Below the pieces are notes generated by a model that was not told the DNA's origin, did no database searches, and was given only the letters and a program-made list of their open reading frames with translations. Shown here piece by piece: positions 52,701 to 63,408 of a stretch of 64,000 bases of DNA; positions within the stretch are counted from its first letter, which is position 1; the number at the start of each line of letters is the position of its first letter. The DNA comes from Parasponia andersonii (taxonomy: Eukaryota > Streptophyta > Magnoliopsida > Rosales > Cannabaceae). The stretch is taken from contig JXTB01000186.1 in the NCBI GenBank assembly GCA_002914805.1, forward strand, positions 648,251-712,250, written 5' to 3'. Position numbers and translations under genes: made by a program.

Positions 52701-55700
52701 CGGCGTGAATTACTTGAGGCCTATGAATGTTGCATGAAATACAAGAGAACTGGGAAGGATGCCGAGCTTACTCAGGTATAGAAACTTGTGAAGCATCATA
52801 TTTGGCTTCTTTGTTTCCTGAGTTTATCGATGCATGTTATGAATTAAATTGGAACCGATTCATGATGATCTTTAAAATAATAACATAAGCTTGCTCGTGA
52901 CTTTTCTGTTATTGACAACCAATTTGTTAAAAATTTGTGTTTGCGCTTGTTTATTTATACTGGAAACAATTAGAGCACGCACTTGACCCTTGACCAGGCA
53001 GAATTGACAGTACAGTTCCAACATGTTGTGTGTTTTGTGGACTTTTTGACATGTTTTGATGCTTTGTTGACTTCTACCTCTTCTTCCCCCTCTTCCCTTT
53101 TGGTGTTGGTATCCCTATTAGTTGCAGGGCAACTTGCTTTTTAAAATTTTTTCAAGCTTATGAGAGTCCCTACTGCATTGTATGAGTGGATGGTTTAAAT
53201 TTTGCTGTAAGATAATATTTTATCTAGCACGTGAACACTAAATTGTATCCAGCAATAGTATTGGGCTTTAGAAGCAACTAATACAACTTAACTTCATAGC
53301 CATGCTTTTGCAATTTTTCTCTTACCAAGGGGATGATTATTTTCTTTTTATTTATATTATTTTTTTTGGTTATAAGAGGGATTATCATATAAGTGGTCCC
53401 TTGGTCATATTTGTTCCATAACCCTGGCTCTAAGGATTCGTACAATGATTCAATTAGGCGTGGGATCTTTATTATCATGTCTTTAGACGGATAGATAAGC
53501 AGCTTCAAAGTCTTACAACCCTCGACTTGCAGGTAAGAGGAATATATTTCATGTTGTCCGTACTTTTCCTTTTTGTGTCACTGACATCTCTATATGTGCA
53601 CAATAGTCTGTCTCTCCAGAGTTGTTAGAATGTCGCAATTTGGAACTTGCTGTTCCAGGGACATATCGTGCTGGTAAAAATTATTTGTTTAATTCCCTGA
53701 TAATATTGTGGTATCACACTGAAGACTACTAAACAAATAATTTCCATATTTCAGACTCGCCAGTTGTGACAATTGCGTCATTTGCACCTCAGCTTGTTGT
53801 CATAACATCTAAACAGCGGCCAAGGAAACTGACAATTCATGGGAATGATGGTGAGGATTATGCCTTTCTCTTGAAAGGACATGAAGATTTACGCCAAGAT
53901 GAACGAGTCATGCAGGTGTTCTCTTCTTTTCACTTGGATTTTTCTTGTGGATCGTCGTTAACTTTAGGTTGCTGGCTTCAATGACATGCTACCTCTTCAG
54001 TTTGCTGACATTTTTTCCTTCCAGCTTTTTGGCTTGGTAAATACTCTACTGGAGAATTCTAGAAAAACTTCAGAGAAGGATCTGCCGATTCAACGATATT
54101 CTGTTATTCCATTGTCTCCAAACAGTGGATTGATTGGTTGGGTCCCACATTGCGACACCCTTCACCATCTTATTCGGGAGTACAGAGATGCCAGAAAGGT
54201 TTGTTGATAAGATTTTCATATTCTTTTTTCTCGAGAAATTCATTTTGCTTGTGTGTGTGTGGATGTTTGTGTGTTGGATTATTTGTGTGATGGAGCTGCA
54301 CTTGGCTTATTCTGATAAATGCTTTTTGGGTTTCAGATCACACTGAATCAAGAACACAAATATATGTTAAGTTTTGCTCCGGATTATGATCATTTGCCTC
54401 TCATAGCAAAAGTAGAAGTCTTTGAGTATGCTCTTCAAAATACAGAAGGAAATGACCTTGCAAGGGTATTTAATATCTAACCTTGCATATTCTTTTAATT
54501 TTTTGCCCCTTTCTTGAATGTTTTATCTCAAGGTTGCTGGAGCTGCTTTTTGATAGGTTCTTTGGTTGAAAAGTCGCACTTCTGAAGTATGGCTGGAGAG
54601 GAGAACAAACTATACTAGAAGTTTAGCTGTCATGAGCATGGTAACCAAAAACTTTTTATGTTGTTTGCTGTTAGTTTTCCCCCTTTTGGTCTTCAGATAT
54701 TTTTTTCCCTCTCTTTTCAATTTAACCAAATTCGTACATATGTTGAGCTAGTTGAGATCTCTTATCCTTTTCTTTTCTTACATTGGAATTTGATCTTGTG
54801 GTGCATATACATAGAAATAACGTGGGCCCTTAATATCACATTTTGACTTTTTTATGTTGGGAGTTAAAATGTCAATTGTACTTTATACCTTATCTGCAGG
54901 ACTCCTGTAGTATTTCTTGCCTGTTTTCTTCGTTGTATGCTACTTTAATTTTCTAAACGAGTGTAAAATAATTCTCTTTCGTTTCAGGTTGGTTATCTTC
55001 TTGGCTTAGGGGATCGTCACCCAAGTAATCTTATGCTGCACCGCTACAGGTACTTTTTTAATGATAAACTAGGAGGCTGATATACTATTTATCAGGATTT
55101 TCTAGTGTCTGAATTGTCTGTTGTTTTACAGTGGGAAGATTTTGCACATTGATTTTGGGGACTGCTTTGAAGCTTCTATGAATCGTGAAAAGTTCCCTGA
55201 AAAGGTCATCACCGTGAAAAAGTTGTTCTTTTATGGTTTTCTTTGATTCCCACATTGTTTGCTTATGCTGTTAATTATAGCGCAGGTTCCCTTCCGCTTA
55301 ACGAGAATGCTTGTAAAAGCGATGGAGGTCAGTGGAATAGAGGGCAACTTTCGTTCAACATGTGAAAATGTGATGCAAGTTCTGCGAACAAATAAAGATA
55401 GTGTTATGGCCATGATGGAGGTATTTTCACACAGCCTGATTTGTTCCCTTTTTGCTATAATAACTTGGTTATGAGAACAAGTTCAATGTTGAGGCATATT
55501 ACACAATATGGATATCCTGGTTAACTGCAGGACTTGTAGATGTCATGTAAATTACCACGTGCAGGACATTAGTATTTAGGGTCTGTCTTTCATGACTTAC
55601 CCTGCATGAAAATACACACTTTAGTATGTAGGTAGGTACCATGTGCTTGCACTTACTTCTTGGGTAGGAATTTTGTAATTCAGAAACTGAGAAATTCATT

Positions 55701-56540
55701 AAAATGGCATTCTTTGAGAATGTAATGGTTCCAGTTTCTCAATTGAAGCACTGCTAAATCATTGATTGAGATGCTGATTTTTAATTCCTCTTGTTTTCAG
55801 GCCTTTGTTCATGATCCTCTTATCAACTGGCGTCTTTTCAACTTGAATGAAGTTCCACAAATGACAGTGCTAACGAGTGCTCATAATCCTGCTGTTACAA
55901 ATGCTGAAGAGCCTCCTGCAAATAGAGATCTGCTGCAGCCTCAACGGGGTGCTCGAGAAAGAGAACTTCTCCAGGTACTTTAGAATCTGCATGTCTGATT
56001 TTTTGATGTGGTCCACTGCATATGCTCACATTTGTATTTGGTTCCATGTACTTATAGGCTGTTAACCAACTTGGTGATGCAAACGAGGTCTTGAATGAAC
56101 GTGCTGTGGTTGTAATGGCTAGAATGAGCAATAAACTTACTGGACGTGACTTTTCCACTTGCTCTTCCGTATCAGCCAACGCAATTCAACATGCAGTAGA
56201 CCACAATACCTTGATCTCTGGAGACACTCGTGAAGTAGATCATGGTTTATCTGTTAAGCTGCAAGTTCAAAAGTTGATCAACCAAGCTACATCCCACGAA
56301 AATTTGTGCCAAAATTATGTCGGGTATACGTTTAACTCTCTTACTCTACACTACTCGCATTAATTGAACAGCTTTCTGTCTTTGCTTGGAGGCAGAATGT
56401 AGATGATACTTGGCTCACGTAGGGCCCCACTCCCAGTCTCCGGAGCTGGGGGTTTCGTTTGTAAATGTTACTGGGAGAAGAATGCGCGGTGAGATTAATG
56501 CTCTTGCTTTGCTTCTTTCAGGTGGTGCCCTTTCTGGTGA
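28769..56540 (+). CDS. TOR: Serine/threonine protein kinase TARGET OF RAPAMYCIN
   Basis: Fifty-seven coding exons over 27.8 kb encode about 2467 residues, close to Arabidopsis TOR (2481 as I recall it). TOR is the catalytic core of plant TORC1 with RAPTOR and LST8 and couples nutrients, energy and auxin to translation and growth. HEAT repeats fill roughly residues 40-1300, followed by the FAT domain (about 1310-1860) and the FRB domain (about 1906-2020, with [20 protein letters not shown]). The PIKK kinase follows: the ATP lysine is K2083 in [17 protein letters not shown], the catalytic loop is GDRHPSNL (2233-2240), and the DFG aspartate is D2253. The FATC domain ends in the diagnostic C-x-x-W (NYVGWCPFW). 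Every exon phase closes and every catalytic motif is intact. The start is the first ATG, in a GA-rich leader with a telo-box. Intron 5 (3.3 kb) carries a solo LTR. Confidence 0.98.
33297..33826. mobile_element. Solo LTR in TOR intron 5, fossil
   Basis: A 530-bp segment begins TGTTGTG and ends ATAACA, and is flanked on both sides by the perfect five-base duplication TTAGC (33292-33296 and 33827-33831). It contains a GTGGTTCAG...TCTACGTCCACGTG stretch that I associate with plant LTRs, probably copia. There is no internal region, so it is the remnant of LTR-LTR recombination. The intact duplication suggests moderate age. Confidence 0.8.
39686..40443. repeat. Large tandem duplication in TOR intron 22
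   Basis: Two adjacent copies (about 39686-40090 and 40091-40443) share long stretches such as ATTACATTAAAGGCTGTTGA, CTGATTAAAAAGAGGAAATA, TTAAGCTCTCAAATACA and ATTCATGAACATAAAT. They have diverged by substitutions and small gaps. They lie wholly in the intron 39637-40951 and do not code. Confidence 0.9.
45482..45870. repeat. Four-copy repeat with CT microsatellites in TOR intron 32
   Basis: Units built on CAGTCTCCTTTTGCATGAAA, AAGTGCATCAAGTTCTGTTT and a (CT)n run begin near 45482, 45553, 45687 and, truncated, 45839. All are within the intron 45304-46337. Confidence 0.85.
46900..46999 (+). repeat. Possible retroposed 3' tail with poly(A)
   Basis: A T/C-rich stretch with GTACTTTAGTGCAATAAAAT is followed by a run of about 19 A, the look of a LINE or processed-transcript 3' end. 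It lies in TOR intron 34. There is no coding part, and no target duplication was found. Confidence 0.3.
47319..47445. repeat. Interleaved duplications in TOR intron 34
   Basis: Block A (ATAGCAATTAGAGGATTATT) and block B (ATGTTGAGACTTTTTGTTAA) occur in the order A-B-A-B, a duplicated segment with a small insertion in the second copy. Confidence 0.8.
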
Positions 56541-58438
56541 TTCTAGCACGACTGTACATAGTGTACATATTTTGTACATAGCTAAGAGACGTCACGGGAC
56601 CCGGGGAACCTCCCTTTGGATATTATTTTTTACTGTAATTTATGTACAGCCTATGTTGTATTATTTCTCATGTAATTGGTGCTCTCTTCTTCCTTTTTTT
56701 TCCCCCTCATGTATAATCAAGCTGAGCTTATGGGCAAATCTTTTGATTGGAATGAAAGGTCATCCTACATTTCTACACAACCATTATTTGACTCACGTTG
56801 AGGGACGAATAATCTTCATTTTTTCGTGCAGAGATGTCTTGGAGCCTTGGCACGATGACGATAATTTACAGATACTTTCTGAAACTTAAAGGCTGCATGT
56901 ACTATTGGGTTCTCAGACATCTGTAAGTGTGACGTGCTTAGCACCATAGTCCACACTTGTCCTATGGGCTTCGCTTAAAATCTTCTCAAGTGGAATCCAT
57001 CTCTTTGAGTGGAATTCAACGTCGTCACTTTATGATTGGTGTCCTAGGCAAAGTGAAAAGTAAAATTAGAAATGATGAAGTGGCAAGGAAAAGTGAAAAA
57101 GAAGAGATTTTGTCTCCTTACAAAAACAAAAATTACGCGTGTATTATTTTATAGGATATTAGGCTATGAAGTGATAAAACTACACGAACAACATAGACTA
57201 GAAATGGTGCGCAATCTGATTGAATGAATGGAGCCGGTTGAAGTGGAACCGAGTCCTTAACTGGAGTTCGGGGCCATTACCCCTTTTAGACCCTGACTCG
57301 ATAAGGAACCCTTGGCCCAATCGGTGGATCGCTGGATCATCGAGCCATGGTCGACAATGAAAGCGTGGCCTAATGGGCTCTCCCAAACGGCGCTGAAACT
57401 TGTGCAATGTGCCCTTTTACCCTAGCAACTCTATGAACCCGTGGCCTAATGGGCGGCCCAATTATGTCAACTGTTGTCTTGAGGTTATTCACTATTGCAG
57501 TCGTGTTTCAAACTCAACACAATATTTAAATTATGGCTGTACTACGCAATCACATGCGTTATTACTTAATTATGGTTGTGTTACATATAAACTATGCGTC
57601 CATCATTCGTTTTAATTCTCTATTATTGATTTCTGTCAATCCGACAATTTAATTCAACCTGCAGCGCTTTGTTTCAAATTCCAAGTTCCGAACTATAATG
57701 TACTCACTAGTTGGACAACCCCGAAAAGGATCACGGACGACATTATAGCGAGAATTATGTCAATCTAGGTATGTAGAGGAAATAAATTCCAAGTTCACAA
57801 CTAGCAAATGGGCAATGCTTAGAGAGAATTTAGTTTAAAATACTCTGCGAAATACCATTACCTAGTGGGTGTTTAACCATATGCTATTATTCAATATGCT
57901 AATATCTGTGCATCTGTTCAATATACATGATCAATAGCATGAACCTGAAAAAATAACAAAACAAAATCAAGTTGGGTTGACAATGCAAAACAGATGCGTG
58001 AAAGTGTTTGACACGTCGTTTGCTTAAAAGCAACATTATTCATCGACATGAGAAAAATACAAGGGGAGGAAAAAAAAATGCATAATATAGCCTCTTCATT
58101 CATCAATTATTGGACTTTTTAGATTATAAATATCCGTTGGCCAAGGCACCAGGTTGAATCCTTTACGAGAAGAGAGAATCAGTCAAGCCTCAACTGGTGA
58201 CTAATAGCTCATTTTCCTAGAAACAGCACAAAGTATCCCAAAAAAAAGGAAAAAAAAAAAAAAAGATTTGACTTTAGATGGCAGGGAAACATTTGTACAT
58301 TGGGACTTGAGTGGCTAGAGCAAAGAGGCATATCGTACCAGTTAGTAATTACAGACGCTAAAACAAGATGTTATTCTTCTTCAAATTCCAGAGACACCTA
58401 TGCCTGCGCTGCTAGAAACTTCATTTACAACAGGCATA
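56541..58438. other. Intergenic stretch between TOR and the inositol kinase (convergent 3' ends)
   Basis: Holds the 3' untranslated regions of two convergent genes. 57181-57470 is noticeably GC-richer than its surroundings and contains CGTGGCCTAATGGGC twice (57364-57378 and 57440-57454). I do not recognise its origin. No supported gene. Confidence 0.5.
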
Positions 58439-61400
58439 TTAAGTAGCATGTCTCTTCTTGTACTTGTTCTGGACTAGGCTTAGTAGAAAATCTGTAAATA
58501 TGTGCTCATAATCTGGCATTTTCCCATAACCTGCGCTTAACCCGAAAAAGCTTGTTTAATCACCTACCATTTACTCATTAAAATGATTAAAGTAAAAAGA
58601 AACTGTTAAAAACAATTATCTTTGAGTCAGACACGGTACGAGGATTAGAACATACAACAGAAACTAGAGAAAATCTCCTTTAAGTGCAGAAAGTCTATAC
58701 TTGCCTGGAAAGTAATTGATGTCAATGACAAAAAAGACATCTTTGGTCCCAAGCTGTCGGATCATATCTATATTGAACAATTCGAGACCCTGACAGCATT
58801 ATATAATTTAAGAATAAGAAACATCAAGACAGACGAAAGCAGCAGTTGCCATTTGCCAAAGGCACTTAAAAGTAAAATAGTGATTTAGTCTTCACCAGTC
58901 TACGACGAAGCTCCTTCCCAAGCCTCTCAAGCAAGGGTCGTGGAGGAAGTTCTGCAGCAATATATTTCACATTAATTCAAAGGGAAAGGCTTGGGGAGAA
59001 ACGAGTAAGCTGACAAGAGTTCTATGCATCATTAGACCCACTGAAGAGTCACTTATCTAGTGAAGACCTTATCAAGCTACTCTGAAATACTAATCAAACA
59101 GGAGGGGGATTGGTTACGATGGATTCGTCAGTATAATATGCCAGGTAAGTTATCCACATCATTATAACACAATAATGATTGAACAAACAATGTTCAGTAG
59201 TCTCACCAGCAATACTAGGTTCCAGATCTGCATCATCTGCTGTGGCTGCCGCACATGAAACCCTAGGGAAACGAAACAGGCCAGCAACCTCTGCTAGTTC
59301 ACGTTTAGTGACATCAGGCAGAGAGAAACGCCTTACAACCTTTATACTTTCCCCTACGACATATATTTTAAAGAGAACACCACCTACAACAGGGCAGATA
59401 GTATGTTTATCAATCTAAACTACAACTTGCGGATACAATGGAAATGATGGCGTTTATACATCAGGTACAACATCATACCATGATTCACAAACTCCTGAAG
59501 GACCAAGGGAGGTTCAAGTTCTGAGAGGGAAAATTGATCGTACGCGAGGAATAGTTCATGCGACTTTGCAGTTCCATCCACAAGTAGAGGTTTTGCAACT
59601 TAATAAAAACAAAACAAAAAAAAAAACAGATCAGGATAAACAAGAGAATGCCTAAAATATATTTAATCAATTTACACAAATCCAAATGAAGGGCTTTGTG
59701 ACAAGATCAAATCATCCTTATGAAATAACCTACCCTTCCTAGGTCTGCATTACATCTAAACACAGTATACTGCTGCAGTAGGTGAAACAGATTCTTAAAA
59801 TAAAGACAATAAGCAATTATCCAATTCATTCCCTAATCCCCTTCTTTCCAAGAACAGGAGAAACTACCCAAAAGCAAGAACAGGAGAAACCACACAAAAA
59901 GGTAAGAATCATACCCAAAGGTAAACTTAACCCAGCTTTAGTAACTTCATAAGGTATAGACAATGGATCTTTTGTGATAACCAATTGCCTGGGGATGCCT
60001 ACCTTGCCTGCATAATTGCAAGAACATAATCAAAAGATAGGTCACCAACCCCAAAGATCTATTGCCAGCATCAGTCCACAGTTTCAAGTAACAAATAATC
60101 ACATAACCTCTAAAATTTGAACAAAATATACCATGGTACTCAGACAAATCTATATCTGCCACATCCTGAAGCATAGTCTGACGATTATGTAGATGCCGTA
60201 TAGCCTTTGGAGGATCAAGCACAATTACTTCGGAATGCTTTTGCTTGTAATCCTTCAAGGAATAAAACAAATATTGAGCCACGATATGCCACATAGCACA
60301 GACGATATAAATCCCATACAACCAACGGCATTTCACTGCATTCAGTATTAATTTTGTGAATAAAATAGTCAGCCACATAGCAGCCAGTAAACCCCAAAAC
60401 ACATTTTTGGCTAAAACCGGATTATCTGCAATATAACCGTCCACAATCATGGGATGACTCTTCCAAACTATAATTTTGAACTTTTCGTTTAAAAAACATC
60501 AACATAATATTAATAAAACTATAGAAGTACAAATTTTGAAAGAACACTAATAATTTAATTTTAAGGTAATGACTTACACACAATTAAAATTTCTGTTATG
60601 TCAGATGATGCAAGGAAAATATGTTGTGCGTGCGCATTTGTATGGTTGCACTTTCATTTACTTATGACATGTTTTTAACACAGCAATCATGTCAAAGAAT
60701 CATATCACGATGACAAATAAAGATTCACACATAAAGTCAAAAATAGAGACCAAACACATATACTGACCACCCATTGTTGACCTCAACCAGCCAAATAACC
60801 CCTCTAAATCCAACTAAGAAAAAATCCTAGAAGAATCTGTTAGAACAAACGCAAGACATATTTTTGCAACCAAGCTCACCAACCTAGAGAAGTTATCTAG
60901 ATTGATTGCTGAAAGTAAATCCTCACTTGTTCAACACTTGGGGACTGAACTATCTGATCAAGATTCATGATGAGGAGAGCAAGAACTCTGCAAATTATGT
61001 CAGACAAAAATCATTTTTAACGGTTAGGAGATTGGCTTTACAACCAATTACCGGTAGTTCACATTAATCCCCACTCTTACTATATAGGTATACTATCAAG
61101 TTGCATCATCACAATTTGTACAACAAGTAAATGCAGCACCACATTTTCAACCATAAACTATCGCTATTCACAAGTATAGTAGACCAAGGATTGACCAACC
61201 TCAATTAAATCGCACCATTCATTGCCTGACAACTGGAAGAAACAAAAGATTGGTCAACAGTTTACTTTAAACAAAATATACAGTTAAAAGAAAAAGATCA
61301 TCACCTCGTCCCAATTCCAATCATAACAGCAGGGACAGCTGTTAAAAAGGACATCCAGACAAAAAGAGACACTCAGTGATAATGGCTGAGTCTAAAAGAA

Positions 61401-62873
61401 TAATCAGCTCTAACCTTATGCAGAAGAATATCAAAGGGACCTTGATCTGACAACGGCCTGTTTAAATCAATTGCAACAAAAAATACCCCCTTACTCCTGC
61501 ATCCACATAAAACATGATAAACTATCAGTCACATTGTACATCGATAGCAAAAGTATACAAACTTGAGTCATAAGAGGATATAAAATATTCTGGTTCTTTA
61601 GAAAAAACAATTATATCTTTATAAATTTATCAAGTTCAAAGTAGTTAGCATTTAAAGCACAAGAGCAACGAGTATATTTAAAATTCCAAAAAAAAAAAAA
61701 ATAAAGATAAAAACCCTAGAGATGTTTTATTCATATTTTACAGAAACAAGTAGAACATATGAAATTCCTCACAACCATTTTATGCATTACACAAAGTTAG
61801 AAGAACTGCAATGCAAATGAAACTTCAAGCTGATACCTTCAAATTATTATTGAAATACCACATAAATCAAAATTCTACTTAATTTATCGACAATGCAAAT
61901 GCATTCTGTTATATATGCAGCTCATCTACTACACATAAGTGTACATAATACAGAAGTTCCTACTAAAAGAGAGTCTACTAGGCTCACATGACATGAGGAT
62001 ACAGAAAATCACCCCCACTTTTTCTAAAAGGTATATCATCCGTTCAAGAAATACTTAATGAATTACATAACAGCCCAAGGATAAGTTAGTCAACCAGTGT
62101 TCTTAACGAGAGAGTAGGGGTCAAAAGTTGGAATAGTTAAAAACTTAAAAGAAAATAACCCATCACCAAGAATTGACGTTTTTTTGCTTCTAAAACAAAG
62201 AATTGACTTTTGGTTCCTCATACTAATGGTTAATCCAAAGGGTATATATGGTGGAATATTCCCCTTTAATAAATTGCCAAACTATATAAGATTATACCCA
62301 CAAAGTGAACCAAATATGCTCAGCTCAGCTCAGCTCGGCCAAGCCAATGATCTATATCCAGATTTATTTTTTATTAATTTTTTTTTTTTTTACCACAATC
62401 GACAAAGATGCCAATATCCACACACCCACCATCAACGCTGCAAAAAGCCACATTTTTGGCCATAAAAGCAACACAACACCACACAAAACAAATGAAACTA
62501 GAAAACAAGACCAAATCTTTCACTACCCGTATAAGGAAACTCGTTAAGAAACTAAAAAAAGTCGGAAAATTTTGTGAAAATAACAAATACAAAACATATA
62601 ATGACACAGCTTTTTTCAAAAATAAATAAAAAGCCCATAAAAAGAAGGGTTTAAATTTGGGTAGTATGGATTTATTATAATAACATACCGAGCCAAGCCT
62701 AAGAGCTTTGGTTGTAAGAAGCTCTTTTTCTTCTTGGAGGTCAAGGCATAGCCGACGACGAGCTTTTGTGGTTGATGAAACCCAACTACCCGGAGGAGAG
62801 AATTTACATCCCTGCCCTTCTCTTCTTCTCCTTCTTCTTCATTTTCAACTGGGATTTCACCTTTTAACCTCAT
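58439..62873 (-). CDS. Inositol-tetrakisphosphate 1-kinase (ITPK family, ATP-grasp)
   Basis: Ten exons encode 347 residues. Minus strand exons: 62873-62689, 61496-61415, 61232-61200, 60252-60132, 60007-59915, 59598-59479, 59383-59207, 58951-58896, 58789-58705, 58530-58439. The protein phosphorylates inositol tris/tetrakisphosphates in the soluble inositol polyphosphate pathway to phytate and pyrophosphates. Landmarks are VGYALTSKKKKSFLQPKL near the N-terminus, LDPPKAIRHLHNRQTML, the nucleotide-binding VAKPLLVDGTAKSHEL (from 172), hinge QEFVNHGG (206-213), and putative magnesium ligands D297, D312 and N314 in FFVIDINYFPGYGKMPDYE. It is closest to Arabidopsis ITPK2 (At4g33770) as I recall it, with a shorter acidic N-terminus. 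The start is the only ATG in the open frame; a GTG two codons upstream was rejected. Intron 9 has a GC donor (CAG/GCAAGT). The other introns are GT-AG. Confidence 0.95.
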
Positions 62874-63109
62874 ACCCACCTCTTCAAATTCCCAGATAAG
62901 CCAAAAATCCCTAGTTCTTGAATCAGTCTCAGCTCCTTCTTGGGTAGAAATCGAATATAATATTCCTTGAAAATGTGTAAAAATACAGGCGAAATGTTCG
63001 AAAAAACAGAGTAAAGGGGCTTGAAAGGGTTTCTCTTCTCCCCAATTTTATAGAGAAGCTGACTCTCTCTCTCTCTGTATAAAGCACGGGTATATATGCT
63101 AACGCTTTA

Positions 63110-63118
63110 TTATATATA
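63110..63118 (-). promoter_or_regulatory. TATA-like box of the inositol kinase gene
   Basis: The minus strand reads TATATATAA about 237 bp upstream of the ATG, followed by a GA-rich leader. The surroundings are AT-rich, so chance occurrence is possible. Confidence 0.35.
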
Positions 63119-63236
63119 CGTGTTTTTCAGAGAGAGAGAATATCTGTGCACAGACAGTAGTGAGTTTTTTTTTAAAAAAAAAAAATGGGTTATCTAATAA
63201 TCATCTCTAGCTAAAATTTAAAAAAAAATAATACAA

Positions 63237-63408
63237 ACTCTATTAAGATTTGAATGTCTTGTCCTTAAATTTACACACGTATTCCGAAAAATATAAATTT
63301 AATTACATTTATAAACAATCTTATTAAAGTTTAAATGCATGCCCCCAAACTTACACACATCCTTCTCTAACTTGAAAAACATAAATTTAATTATGTTTAA
63401 ACTATAGA
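63237..63408. repeat. Diverged direct duplication
   Basis: Two copies (about 63237-63316 and 63325-63408) share the order ATTAA-GTTT/GATTT-GAATG, AACTTACACAC/AATTTACACAC and AAATTTAATTA. Non-coding. Confidence 0.65.

Larger units (their letters stand above)
28769..56540 (+). other. TOR: Exon map of the TOR gene
   Basis: Coding exons read from splice sites: 28769-28888, 29527-29865, 29944-30018, 30334-30506, 30677-30775, 34072-34231, 34363-34506, 34638-34807, 34884-35088, 35164-35358, 35712-35864, 36532-36644, 36798-36897 (or from 36795), 36999-37094, 37419-37549, 37985-38087, 38260-38442, 38577-38669, 38759-38794, 39091-39189, 39275-39373, 39474-39636, 40952-41076, 41225-41277, 41617-41740, 41850-42026, 43040-43192, 43263-43415, 44454-44525, 44650-44784, 44897-44958, 45206-45303, 46338-46447, 46519-46692, 47553-47618, 48133-48201, 48283-48393, 49503-49643, 49763-49891, 50016-50178, 50266-50480, 51196-51402, 52073-52186, 52271-52474, 52695-52775, 53458-53532, 53607-53673, 53755-53915, 54025-54198, 54337-54465, 54557-54640, 54988-55049, 55132-55204, 55286-55420, 55801-55974, 56058-56323, 56522-56540. 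All introns are GT-AG. The total is 7404 nt including the stop. Confidence 0.93.

Noticed and set aside
59947-60450. A single 167-codon frame on the minus strand
   Set aside because: It runs through two exons and the intron between them. Splice sites and family similarity show exons 5 and 4 of the inositol kinase instead.
62184-62629. Several overlapping open frames on both strands
   Set aside because: They lie within intron 1 of the inositol kinase, overlap each other and show no domain.
28769-62873. TOR plus inositol kinase as a functional gene cluster
   Set aside because: They are convergent, independently spliced housekeeping genes without shared control elements. Chance adjacency is the simpler reading.
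62874-62879. GTG start two codons above the inositol kinase ATG
   Set aside because: It is not an ATG. The open frame continues upstream to about 63050 without an ATG, so 62873 is the only good start.
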